64,000 nt of DNA, from NCBI RefSeq assembly GCF_003346775.1, contig NZ_CP031219.1, positions 2,356,001 to 2,420,000 on the forward strand. The letters are read 5' to 3'. The notes below the pieces were generated by a model that saw only the letters and a list, made by a program, of their open reading frames with translations, was not told the origin of the DNA and searched no databases. The translations under genes and the position numbers were made by a program. This document shows, one piece after another, positions 1-8,897 of this stretch. The stretch's first letter is position 1; every line of letters starts with the position of its first letter. The DNA comes from Malaciobacter mytili LMG 24559. GTDB lineage: Bacteria > Campylobacterota > Campylobacteria > Campylobacterales > Arcobacteraceae.

Positions 1-17
1 AAACTGAATATATTGAC
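1..17 (-). other. 3' arm of the pre-16S processing stem
   Basis: Plus-strand bases 1-13 (AAACTGAATATAT) are the exact reverse complement of 1708-1720, and 14-17 (TGAC) complement 1703-1706, with one bulged base at 1707. The two arms flank the 16S gene, so the precursor RNA can close a 17-bp stem looping out 16S, the usual substrate for RNase III in rRNA maturation. The stem may extend beyond the window. Between this arm and 16S, 21-46 forms a second perfect 10-bp hairpin with a 6-base loop in the trailer. Confidence 0.75.
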
Positions 18-57
18 TTTCAGATTAAGAATTGAATCTTAATCTGTTTTTTCTCTG

Positions 58-1573
<1,516 letters not shown>

Positions 1574-1813
1574 AGTGTTTGAAACTGACAAATTATGTAA
1601 CTCTATTTGTTACAAAATTATCACTCATTGTTTTTTAATTAAAATTAATTAATTAAATTTTTGTTATAGACGAAGAATTTTCTATTCTTCTTGTTTTTCA
1701 TTGTCATATATATTCAGTTTATAAAGATTACTTTCCTTATAAACTTTTTGTTTTTAAAGAACTCAATTTCTATCTCTCCCGCTTCTTAAGCGTTCCAGCG
1801 AATTTGGACGGGA
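1574..1813 (-). other. rRNA leader with processing arm, hairpins and boxA-like site
   Basis: Transcribed leader between the rRNA promoter and 16S; no coding sequence. It contains the 5' arm of the 16S processing stem (1703-1720), a 9-bp hairpin with arms 1716-1724 and 1737-1745, a boxA-like element read on minus as GTTCTTTAAAAAC (about 1750-1764), compatible with Nus-factor antitermination, and a small GC-containing hairpin at 1780-1792 (CGCTT-AAG-AAGCG). The 9-bp hairpin shares bases 1716-1720 with the processing stem, so the two structures cannot both form fully. Confidence 0.6.
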
Positions 1814-1842
1814 ATTATAATAGATTTTTTACCCCTTGTCAA
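1814..1842 (-). promoter_or_regulatory. rRNA operon promoter (consensus sigma-70)
   Basis: On the minus strand a perfect -35 (TTGACA, complement at 1837-1842) and perfect -10 (TATAAT, complement at 1814-1819) are separated by exactly 17 bp. The bases after the -10 read TCCCGTCC, a GC-rich discriminator typical of rRNA promoters under growth-rate/stringent control. Start of transcription is expected near 1807. The 1843-1923 stretch between this promoter and the next gene is AT-rich with no further clear signal. Confidence 0.9.
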
Positions 1843-1923
1843 GGGTTTTTCCTAAATTCTAACTTAAATTTTTAAATTCTTTACTCTTTTTTCTCTTTGC
1901 TTTCTTCTTATTATCCTATTTCT

Positions 1924-2553
1924 CTATATTTTATAGATATTACCTCCCTCATTTTCTATTATTATTTCTCTATATTTTCCTTTTTTATCTATTAATTTTA
2001 TTGTGCAAGGCTCTTTTAGTTCATTTTTTTTATCTTCTTTTTCATTTGTACTTAATTTGTTATATATTTTTCCATCATAACCAAAAGATATTTTCCCTAA
2101 TGAATTATCACTTTTGCATGAAATCTCAACATTAGTTATATCAAACTCTTTTGTAAGTAAAACATATTTTGATGTATCTGATTCTTCATTACAACTATTA
2201 GAACTATAAATATATCTATTAGTAAGTGGGTCTTTTAAACTCTCTTGTTTATTAGGATGACCTTTTTTATTTTTATCACTATATATAACATAATATATTC
2301 CGCCAACATTTTTACTACATCTAAAAAATGATAAAGTCCATCTTTTTTTATGCCATAAGTTATCATTTAAATCATATTGGCTATCAATTAATGCTTGCAG
2401 TCTAGTTTGTTTTAAATATAAAACTAATTTATTTGTAACTATATTGATTTTATTTTCTAAGATAGTCTCTTTATTATAAAAAAAGGAAAAAGAAATTATT
2501 GAGATTATTGTAAGAGTTAGAATTAGTTCAAGTAAAGAGAAACTTCTTTTCAT
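1924..2553 (-). CDS. Pilin-like protein with prepilin N-terminal motif
   Basis: 209 residues. The N terminus MKRSFSLLELILTLTIIS has the layout of a class III prepilin signal: short basic leader, cleavage expected between Ser4 and Phe5, Glu at mature position 5 (Glu9), then one hydrophobic helix of about 20 residues. The leader has Ser instead of the usual Gly at -1. The remainder is a soluble domain with four cysteines, typical in size for FimT/GspH-like minor pilins or pseudopilins, but I recognise no specific subfamily. Its start overlaps the stop of the upstream membrane protein in an ATGA, so it is probably translationally coupled as third gene of a pabA operon. No prepilin peptidase or assembly ATPase lies in the window. 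Exported/pilus-associated is an inference from the N terminus only. Confidence 0.75.
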   Translation of the reverse strand: MKRSFSLLELILTLTIISIISFSFFYNKETILENKINIVTNKLVLYLKQTRLQALIDSQYDLNDNLWHKKRWTLSFFRCSKNVGGIYYVIYSDKNKKGHPNKQESLKDPLTNRYIYSSNSCNEESDTSKYVLLTKEFDITNVEISCKSDNSLGKISFGYDGKIYNKLSTNEKEDKKNELKEPCTIKLIDKKGKYREIIIENEGGNIYKI

Positions 2554-3749
2554 TTTAATTTTAATACATATGCTGTTTCAACTTCAATACCAAAATATGA
2601 AATAGGTATTTTAAAAGTATAATTGTTCTCTTCTTTTAAAGAAAGATAATATTTTTCCCCTTTATATATTTTATAAAACATTAATCTTAATTGTAGCTTT
2701 TCATCATTTGTTATTACCATATTTATATTTCTTTTTTTTAACTCTTGACTTAGTTCTTTTACTATATGGTATTTATATACAAAATGTTTTTTTGGATTAT
2801 CAAGTATTAAATATAAAGGTTTATTAAAAATTGTAACAACAATATTAATACATAAAGTAACTAATACTAAAAAAGCAAAGAAATTATGCTTTTTTCTAAA
2901 CTCTTTTAATCTAATTCTATATGAATGAAAAAATAGTTTTACCATTAAAGGAATAGAAATAACAACATAAGGAGCAAAATCTTCAATATATATTTGTTGT
3001 CTAAAAGAAAAAATAATTGAAAATAATAAAGCTGTTACACTAATATACCAAATAAAACTTCTTTCATTTTTTACACCCAATCTATATAAAGAATAAAAAA
3101 AGTATAAAAATAAAAAAGGAGAAAAAATTGAAGCATATATTGCAAAAGTATCTACTAAAAATCCCCTTGGTTTTCCAGAACTATCAAATCCATATATACT
3201 CATAGATAAACCAAAAAGAATCAGTGATATATATAGCATTGTATTATCTTTTTTATTTAAAGAGTAGAAAAACAACGCTAGATAAAAAATTGCAAAAGAG
3301 TTATCAACAAATAAAAACACAATTAAAAATAGATAATTGTGTTTTAAAGTTCTTTGATAATAATAGATATAAAACAGTGTACAAAAAGTAACTACAATTG
3401 CACTATTTACTAAAAGTGAAGCACTAAGCACCCCTGGTAAAAACATAAATATAAAAGTAGAGACCACTCTATCACTTTGATATTTAAAAAAGCTTCTTGT
3501 ATTTTGATATAATAAAACAACACTAAAAAAATAAAATACAATAAAAGGTAGTCTAAGGGCTATATCATTTTGCCCAAAAATAGAAATAGAAATATTTGTT
3601 AATAAAGATAGCATTGAGTTATTTTCAAATACATTTAAGGCCTCTTTATAAGAGATACTTAATGTATTTGAAACAAATATTAATATAATAGAAGTAATTA
3701 CTAATATAGTATAAACTAAAGTATTATGTTGGTTTTTAATCTCTATCAT
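2550..3749 (-). CDS. Multi-pass membrane protein, GT39/ArnT-like (GT-C fold)
   Basis: 399 residues with about ten hydrophobic segments, then a short soluble C-terminal part from about residue 335. The stretch FGQNDIALRLPFIVF near residue 60 matches the pattern after the first external loop in glycosyltransferase family 39 and ArnT-type enzymes, which move sugars from polyprenyl-phosphate donors on the periplasmic face. The acidic residue expected in the first loop may be in SYKEALNVF near residue 35. The C-terminal soluble part is small compared with ArnT. It overlaps both neighbours by 4 bases (pabA upstream, pilin-like gene downstream). Because the next gene encodes a pilin-like protein, a role in glycan or lipid decoration at the envelope is possible but unproven. 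Confidence 0.6.
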   Translation of the reverse strand: MIEIKNQHNTLVYTILVITSIILIFVSNTLSISYKEALNVFENNSMLSLLTNISISIFGQNDIALRLPFIVFYFFSVVLLYQNTRSFFKYQSDRVVSTFIFMFLPGVLSASLLVNSAIVVTFCTLFYIYYYQRTLKHNYLFLIVFLFVDNSFAIFYLALFFYSLNKKDNTMLYISLILFGLSMSIYGFDSSGKPRGFLVDTFAIYASIFSPFLFLYFFYSLYRLGVKNERSFIWYISVTALLFSIIFSFRQQIYIEDFAPYVVISIPLMVKLFFHSYRIRLKEFRKKHNFFAFLVLVTLCINIVVTIFNKPLYLILDNPKKHFVYKYHIVKELSQELKKRNINMVITNDEKLQLRLMFYKIYKGEKYYLSLKEENNYTFKIPISYFGIEVETAYVLKLK

Positions 3750-4315
3750 AATTTTAAGAAATTATTTATTATCTCATGTCCAAATTCACTCATAATTGAT
3801 TCTGGATGAAATTGAACTCCATATATTTTTTTATCTTTAATTTCTAAAGACATAATTTCATTATCATCTAAGCTATAAGAAGTTGGGATTACAACTTCAG
3901 GTAAATTTTCTTTATTTACAGTTAAAGAGTGATACCTTGTTTGTGTAAATTCTTTTGGCAAGTCTTCAAAAATCTTTGTATCTTTTACAACTTTGATTTT
4001 AGAAGTTTTACCATGCATCATTTTTGGTGCTTTTATAACTTCTGCACCAAATACTTGTGCAATACTTTGATGTCCCAAACAAATACCTAAAATTGGTTTT
4101 TTATCTTGAAAATATTCAATCACTTCAAGACAAACTCCTGCTTCATTGGGTGTTGCAGGTCCAGGAGAAAGAATAATCTTTTCAGGATTAAGTTCTTCTA
4201 TTTGCATTACAGTTAATTCATCATTTCTTATTATTTTTAAATCTGCACCTAACTCTTTACAATATTGAACTATATTATATGTAAAAGAATCATAATTATC
4301 AATCATTAAAATCAT
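3746..4315 (-). CDS. pabA: Aminodeoxychorismate/anthranilate synthase glutaminase subunit
   Basis: 189 residues, normal for a stand-alone TrpG/PabA class I glutamine amidotransferase. It hydrolyses glutamine and passes ammonia to a chorismate-binding partner (PabB for folate, TrpE for tryptophan). The oxyanion motif SPGPATPNEAG is at 50-60, the nucleophile is Cys79 in GICLGHQ, and the His170/Glu172 pair lies in FHPES. No pabB or trp gene is nearby, so it may serve both pathways; PabA is the more likely label. A Shine-Dalgarno sequence (AAGGGA) precedes the ATG. It heads a three-gene overlapping minus-strand cluster with a GT39-like protein and a pilin-like protein, an unusual association. Confidence 0.9.
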   Translation of the reverse strand: MILMIDNYDSFTYNIVQYCKELGADLKIIRNDELTVMQIEELNPEKIILSPGPATPNEAGVCLEVIEYFQDKKPILGICLGHQSIAQVFGAEVIKAPKMMHGKTSKIKVVKDTKIFEDLPKEFTQTRYHSLTVNKENLPEVVIPTSYSLDDNEIMSLEIKDKKIYGVQFHPESIMSEFGHEIINNFLKL

Positions 4316-4551
4316 ATTTTATTTTTCCCTTATCAAGCCTAAATAAGGCTTTTCAAATTTCATTTGCCAATAAATCTTATCTAAAATCTCTTTTAATAGA
4401 TAAATTAGGGATATTATATCCATACTTTAGTATTTTTTGAATTAAATCTAAAATATATATTTAATTAACCTTTTGTGATTTTTACTTACACAAATAATAA
4501 ATTTGTAGATATAAAATTGCTTGCTAATTTAAGAAAATTATAAAAGATTTA

Positions 4552-4821
4552 TTAATCTTTAGAGTTATTAAATAACTCTTTATAATAATTTGCCATTTTA
4601 GCTTTCACTTCACTTAAATGTTCAGCTGTAACATTTGAATCTACTTGCCACTTAACTTCATCTATATGTCCACCATAATCTTCACCCATTTTTTCAATAG
4701 TAAAAGAAAATTCTTCTAAATCATTACATTTTTCTACTCTATTAGACATAGTATCTTTTATTTCTAAATACCAGCCTCCAATACCATTTTCTTTTACAAT
4801 TGCTTCAAAAATTATTCTCAT
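4552..4821 (-). CDS. Small paralogous protein A, unknown function
   Basis: 89 residues, acidic, no signal peptide or membrane segment. I do not recognise the family. It shares about half of its residues with the next upstream gene over roughly 80 positions; common blocks are IIFEA at the start, IGGWYL near residue 14, KCN near 31 and EEFS at 36-39, plus matching VD..VT..E and EVK segments. The conservation and good ribosome sites (AAGG upstream of ATG) argue that both are real genes. The pattern of two short beta stretches followed by helical segments suggests a small alpha/beta cytoplasmic protein. Probably a recent tandem duplication. Downstream, 4316-4551 has no gene. Confidence 0.65.
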   Translation of the reverse strand: MRIIFEAIVKENGIGGWYLEIKDTMSNRVEKCNDLEEFSFTIEKMGEDYGGHIDEVKWQVDSNVTAEHLSEVKAKMANYYKELFNNSKD

Positions 4822-4870
4822 ACTTTAACCTTATAATAAAAATATCATTGTAGCAAAATAAAATTTAAGG

Positions 4871-5119
4871 CTATTGAAAATAATTTGTCAATAATTTTTC
4901 TTTTACTTCTATTATTTGTTCAGAAGTAACATCTAAATCAACTTTCCATTTAATTTCATCAATTTTCCCATTATATTCTTTACTCATTTCCTCAATTGCC
5001 ACAGAAAATTCTTCCATATTATTACATTTTTGAGTTTTTTTTGAAATTGTATCTTCAACCTGTAAATACCAACCCCCAATTTCATTTACTTTTATTGTTG
5101 CTTCAAAAATAATTTGCAT
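4871..5119 (-). CDS. Small paralogous protein B, unknown function
   Basis: 82 residues, paralog of the gene 49 bases downstream (about 54 percent identical by hand alignment without gaps). It keeps the shared blocks IIFEA, IGGWYL, KCN and EEFS, and the Trp in the second half (KW.VD). The start is an ATG preceded by AAAGGTG. It is divergent from the iron-transport operon and its start lies about 60 bases from a Fur-box-like palindrome at 5181-5195, so it could be co-regulated with iron uptake; this is inference only. The two genes probably form one transcript with paralog A. Confidence 0.65.
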   Translation of the reverse strand: MQIIFEATIKVNEIGGWYLQVEDTISKKTQKCNNMEEFSVAIEEMSKEYNGKIDEIKWKVDLDVTSEQIIEVKEKLLTNYFQ

Positions 5120-5180
5120 ATTTCACCTTTTAAATAATCAAAAATATTATATCAAATATATATTAAAGATAATATTTTGA

Positions 5181-5195
5181 TGAGAATAATTCTTA
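5181..5195. promoter_or_regulatory. Fur-box-like operator
   Basis: TGAGAAT-A-ATTCTTA is a 7-1-7 inverted repeat with one mismatch, and it sits within a longer run resembling repeated GATAAT units (about 5168-5200). It lies 69 bases before the start of the iron-binding protein gene, where Fur sites are usually found. Assignment rests on pattern and on the identity of the downstream operon. Confidence 0.55.
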
Positions 5196-5263
5196 TTATT
5201 CAGTTTAATAAAAGGATTGCTAAATTATAATTCCAATAACTATTATCAAAAAAAGGAAAATTA

Positions 5264-6271
5264 ATGATAAAAAAACTAGCTCTAAGTGCAGTATTACTTG
5301 CTTCTTCATTATTTGCAAGTACAGAAGTAAATGTTTATTCACATAGACATTATGATACAGATAAAAAACTTTTCAAAATGTTTGAAGAAAAAACAGGTAT
5401 AAAAGTTAATGTAGTAAAAGCTGAAGCAAGTGCATTAATTGAAAGAATTGAAAATGAAGGGAAAAACTCACCAGCAGATGTTTTAATTACTGTTGATGCA
5501 GGTAGATTATATCAAGCAAAAGAAAAAGGAATTTTACAAGCAATTGAGTCAAAATACTTACTTGATAATATTCCTGAAAAATTAAGAGATAAAGATAATC
5601 AATGGTTTGCTCTTACTAAAAGAGCTAGAGTTACAGTATATAAAATTGGTTCAGGTATGCATAAAGAATTATCAACTTATGAAGATTTAGCTAATCCAAA
5701 GTTTAAAGGTCAAATTATGGTTAGATCTTCAAATAATATATATAACCAATCTTTAATGGCTGCAATGATTGCACACCATGGTGAAGAATATGCAGTTAAT
5801 TGGGCAAAAGGTGTTGTAGCAAATATGGCAAATGCACCAAAAGGAAATGATAGATACCAAGTTAAAGCTATTGCTAATGGAATTGGGTCAATTGCAATTG
5901 CAAATACATATTATATTGGACAAATGGTAGATAATAAAGATTTATCTCAAGCAGAATCAGTAAAAAAAGTTAAAGTATTCTTCCCTAAATTTGAAAAAGG
6001 TGGAACACATATTAATGTAAGTGGTGCTGGTGTTGCTAAATATGCTCCAAATAAAGAAAATGCAATAAAATTTATTGAGTTTTTAGCTTCTAATGAAGCA
6101 CAAAAACTATTTGCACAAGCAAACTTTGAGTACCCTGTATTAAAAGGGGTTGAATCTTCTGATATTGTTAAATCATGGGGAACTTTTGAAGATGATACAA
6201 TTTCTATTAATACTTTAGGTGAAAATAATAAAGCAGCAGTTAAAGCTTTTGATTTAGCTGGTTGGAAGTAG
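5264..6271 (+). CDS. fbpA: Ferric-iron ABC transporter, periplasmic binding protein
   Basis: 335 residues. A signal peptide covers about 1-18 (cleavage expected after LFA/S), then the mature protein begins with VNVYSHRHYDTD, as in the FbpA/FutA/HitA family of Fe(III)-binding proteins. Adjacent tyrosines Tyr216-Tyr217 in IANTYYIGQM match the twin tyrosines that bind ferric iron in this family. It captures iron in the periplasm and delivers it to the permease encoded next. The gene starts with a good GGA ribosome site. Permease and ATPase genes follow within a few bases, so fbpABC form an operon. A Fur-box-like element upstream suggests repression by iron. Confidence 0.92.
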   Translation: MIKKLALSAVLLASSLFASTEVNVYSHRHYDTDKKLFKMFEEKTGIKVNVVKAEASALIERIENEGKNSPADVLITVDAGRLYQAKEKGILQAIESKYLLDNIPEKLRDKDNQWFALTKRARVTVYKIGSGMHKELSTYEDLANPKFKGQIMVRSSNNIYNQSLMAAMIAHHGEEYAVNWAKGVVANMANAPKGNDRYQVKAIANGIGSIAIANTYYIGQMVDNKDLSQAESVKKVKVFFPKFEKGGTHINVSGAGVAKYAPNKENAIKFIEFLASNEAQKLFAQANFEYPVLKGVESSDIVKSWGTFEDDTISINTLGENNKAAVKAFDLAGWK

Positions 6272-6277
6272 TAGTAA

Positions 6278-7885
6278 TTGAATCAAGCTGTTTCGAAAAT
6301 AAAGATAAGTAGCATATTTCTTACGCTACTTATCTCTGCTCCTGCAGTAATAATCTTTTTATATCTTTTTATTGGACATAGTGATAATTGGCAACATTTA
6401 AAAGATACTTTACTTTTTGAGTATATTTTTAATTCACTATATATTATGTTTGGTGTAGCAATACTTACATCAATTATAGGTTTTACAACAGCATATCTTA
6501 CATCACTTTATACATTTACTTTTTCTAGATTTTTTCATTATGCACTAATTTTACCTTTTGCTTTTCCTGCATATATAGTTGCCTTTATTTATGGAGGAAT
6601 GTTTGATATTACAGGAACAGTAACAACTTTTATTTTAAATTTAATAAATAAAGATTTAAGTGAAGTAGTCTTTTTTGATATTATGTCAATTGAAGGTGCT
6701 ATTTTAGTTATGTCTTTAGTTTTATATCCATATGTGTATCTAATTTGTAAAACATATCTTAGTTTTGAATCTGCTTCAATTATTGATGCAGCTAAAACTT
6801 TTAATCTTTCATCTTGGCAAATTCTAAAAAAAGTAATTTTACCTATTTCAAGGCCAGCAATTGTTGCAGGAGTAACACTTGCTGTTATGGAAGCTGTTGC
6901 TGATTTTGGAGTTATGGATTATTTTGGAGTAAATACTTTTGTAACAGGTATTTTTAAAACTTGGTTTGGAATGGGAAGTGTTGATGATGCTGCAAAATTA
7001 GCAAGTATTTTAATGACTTTTGTCTTTTTAATTATTATTTTAGAAAGATTACAAAGAAGAAATAAAGTATTTAAAAGTTCAGGGAAAGATTTTAAACCTA
7101 TTGATAAAGTAAAGCTTACTGGATTTAAATCATTTTTAGCATTTATTAGCTGTTTTATACCCGTATTTTTTGGTTTTATTTTACCATTTATACAGCTATG
7201 CTATTGGTTTTTTATCTCATATGAAGATATTATTGATGAAGATTTTATGACTATTTTATATCAAACTTTATCATTGGCAATTATTAGTGCATTTATTATT
7301 ACTGCTTTAGGACTACTTTTTGTATATAATGTACGAAAAAATAAAGATAAGACTTCTTCAATTTTAACTCAAATTGCTAAATTAGGTTACTCAATTCCAG
7401 GAGCTGTTGTTGCAGTGGGGATTTTATCATTTTTTACTATTTTAGATAAAAATATTATTGAGATATTTACTTCTAATTATGTAATTAGTGGAACAATAAT
7501 TGCTATAATTTTTGGATATTGTGTTAGATTTTTAGCAATTACTATTAATAATTTTGAAGCTGGTTTTAGTAGAATTCCACAAACATACGATGATGCAGCA
7601 AAAACATTAGATGTGGGCGAAAAAAGAACTTTTATAACTATTTTTATGCCTTTACTAAAAAATTCTGCATTTGCTTCTTTTATAGTGATTTTTATTGAAG
7701 TAATTAAAGAGTTACCTTTAACTATGATTTTAAGACCTTTTAATTATGATACATTGGCAATTTTATCACTAGAATTAACACAACAATCACAAATAGTAGA
7801 ATCTTCTGTTCCTTCTATGTTTATTTTAATCATAGGAATGATTTCAGTTGTTTTACTAGCAAAAAATATGAATAAGGCACACTAA
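6278..7885 (+). CDS. fbpB: Ferric-iron ABC transporter, fused double permease
   Basis: 535 residues with about twelve membrane segments in two halves, each a binding-protein-dependent permease domain. The EAA loops that contact the ATPase are visible: DAAKTFNLSSWQILKK around 169-184 and DDAAKTLDVGEKRTF around 430-444. This fused layout is the usual FbpB form. The start is a TTG six bases after the fbpA stop, with GGAAG about nine bases ahead; there is no ATG or GTG start near, and the next in-frame Met lies inside the membrane region. It forms the inner-membrane channel for Fe(III) released by the upstream binding protein. Confidence 0.92.
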   Translation: MNQAVSKIKISSIFLTLLISAPAVIIFLYLFIGHSDNWQHLKDTLLFEYIFNSLYIMFGVAILTSIIGFTTAYLTSLYTFTFSRFFHYALILPFAFPAYIVAFIYGGMFDITGTVTTFILNLINKDLSEVVFFDIMSIEGAILVMSLVLYPYVYLICKTYLSFESASIIDAAKTFNLSSWQILKKVILPISRPAIVAGVTLAVMEAVADFGVMDYFGVNTFVTGIFKTWFGMGSVDDAAKLASILMTFVFLIIILERLQRRNKVFKSSGKDFKPIDKVKLTGFKSFLAFISCFIPVFFGFILPFIQLCYWFFISYEDIIDEDFMTILYQTLSLAIISAFIITALGLLFVYNVRKNKDKTSSILTQIAKLGYSIPGAVVAVGILSFFTILDKNIIEIFTSNYVISGTIIAIIFGYCVRFLAITINNFEAGFSRIPQTYDDAAKTLDVGEKRTFITIFMPLLKNSAFASFIVIFIEVIKELPLTMILRPFNYDTLAILSLELTQQSQIVESSVPSMFILIIGMISVVLLAKNMNKAH

Positions 7886-7887
7886 AT

Positions 7888-8877
7888 ATGGTAAGTATTG
7901 ATAACTTTGGAATATCATTTAATGAAACAAAAATTTTAGAAGATATAACTTTTGATGTAAAAGCAGGAGAAATTGTAACAATACTTGGAGCAAGCGGTTG
8001 CGGAAAAACAACTATTTTAAGATCAATTGCAGGGTTACAAAAAGAACATGAGGGATATATTTGTATTGGAGATGTTTGTGTATCTTCAAAAGAGATTTAT
8101 AAAAAAGATAGAGAAGTTGGATATATTTTCCAAGACTATGCTTTATTTCCCCATTTAAATGTGGAAGAAAATATTGCTTTTGCTTTATTTAAACTTTCAA
8201 AAAGTGAAAAAACAAAAAGAGTAAATGAGCTATTAGAACAATTTAATTTAACTGAGCATAAAACTAAACAAATTCATCAATTATCAGGGGGACAACAACA
8301 AAGAGTTGCTATTGCAAGAGCTTTGGCTAATAACCCTAAGATTTTACTTTTAGATGAACCCTTTTCAAATCTTGATGCAATGTTAAGATATAAAACAAAG
8401 ATTTGGTTAAAAGATATTATAAAACAGTTAAATCTAAGTGCTATTTTAGTAACTCATGATAAAAAAGAGGCCTTATCAATTTCAGATAAAATTGGAATAA
8501 TAAATGATAAAAAACTTATTCAATTTGATAGTGCTAAAAATATCTTTGATAAGCCTGCAAATTTATATGTGGCAAACTTTTTATGTGAAATAAACAAGCT
8601 TCCTAATATATATTTAAAAACTTTAAATCTTGAAATACAAGAGAATAAAGTTTGTATTGTAAAAATTGATAAATGTAAACTTTCTAAAGAAAAAAATGAT
8701 TTCTTAGTTGAGATTTTAGATATTTCTTTTTGTGGAGATTATTATGAATTAATTGTTCAATTAAAACAAAGTAAAGATACTTTACTAATAAAAATGAATA
8801 ATATAGAAGATTTTAAAATCTCTGATTTTGTATATTTACATATAAATAAACAAGATTTAATGATTATTGATAAATAA
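7888..8877 (+). CDS. fbpC: Ferric-iron ABC transporter, ATP-binding subunit
   Basis: 329 residues. The Walker A motif GASGCGKTT is at 34-42, the Q loop is in YIFQDYALFPH (about 79-89), the signature LSGGQQQ is at 132-138, Walker B ILLLDEP at 152-158, and the switch His in VTHDKKEA near 189. A C-terminal extension of about 100 residues after 230 fits the regulatory domain of FbpC/FutC-type ATPases. It powers iron uptake through the permease, two bases upstream. A perfect inverted repeat spans the stop codon and probably ends the operon. Confidence 0.92.
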   Translation: MVSIDNFGISFNETKILEDITFDVKAGEIVTILGASGCGKTTILRSIAGLQKEHEGYICIGDVCVSSKEIYKKDREVGYIFQDYALFPHLNVEENIAFALFKLSKSEKTKRVNELLEQFNLTEHKTKQIHQLSGGQQQRVAIARALANNPKILLLDEPFSNLDAMLRYKTKIWLKDIIKQLNLSAILVTHDKKEALSISDKIGIINDKKLIQFDSAKNIFDKPANLYVANFLCEINKLPNIYLKTLNLEIQENKVCIVKIDKCKLSKEKNDFLVEILDISFCGDYYELIVQLKQSKDTLLIKMNNIEDFKISDFVYLHINKQDLMIIDK

Positions 8878-8897
8878 GAGTAGAATTACTCTTATTT
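8872..8897. terminator. Bidirectional terminator, fbpC/ubiD
   Basis: Perfect 11-bp inverted repeat AAATAAGAGTA / TACTCTTATTT with loop GAAT. It overlaps the stop codons of both convergent genes. A- and T-rich arm ends provide the U-tract in either direction. Confidence 0.65.

Noticed and set aside
21-52. Hairpin followed by TTTTTT, looking like a plus-strand terminator
   Set aside because: No plus-strand gene ends here. In the minus-strand rRNA the same hairpin has no T run after it and is better read as part of the 16S trailer.
4335-4351. Short inverted repeat AAGCC/GGCTT between pabA and the small paralogs
   Set aside because: Only a 5-6 bp stem, and on the minus strand, where both neighbours are coded, no T run follows it.
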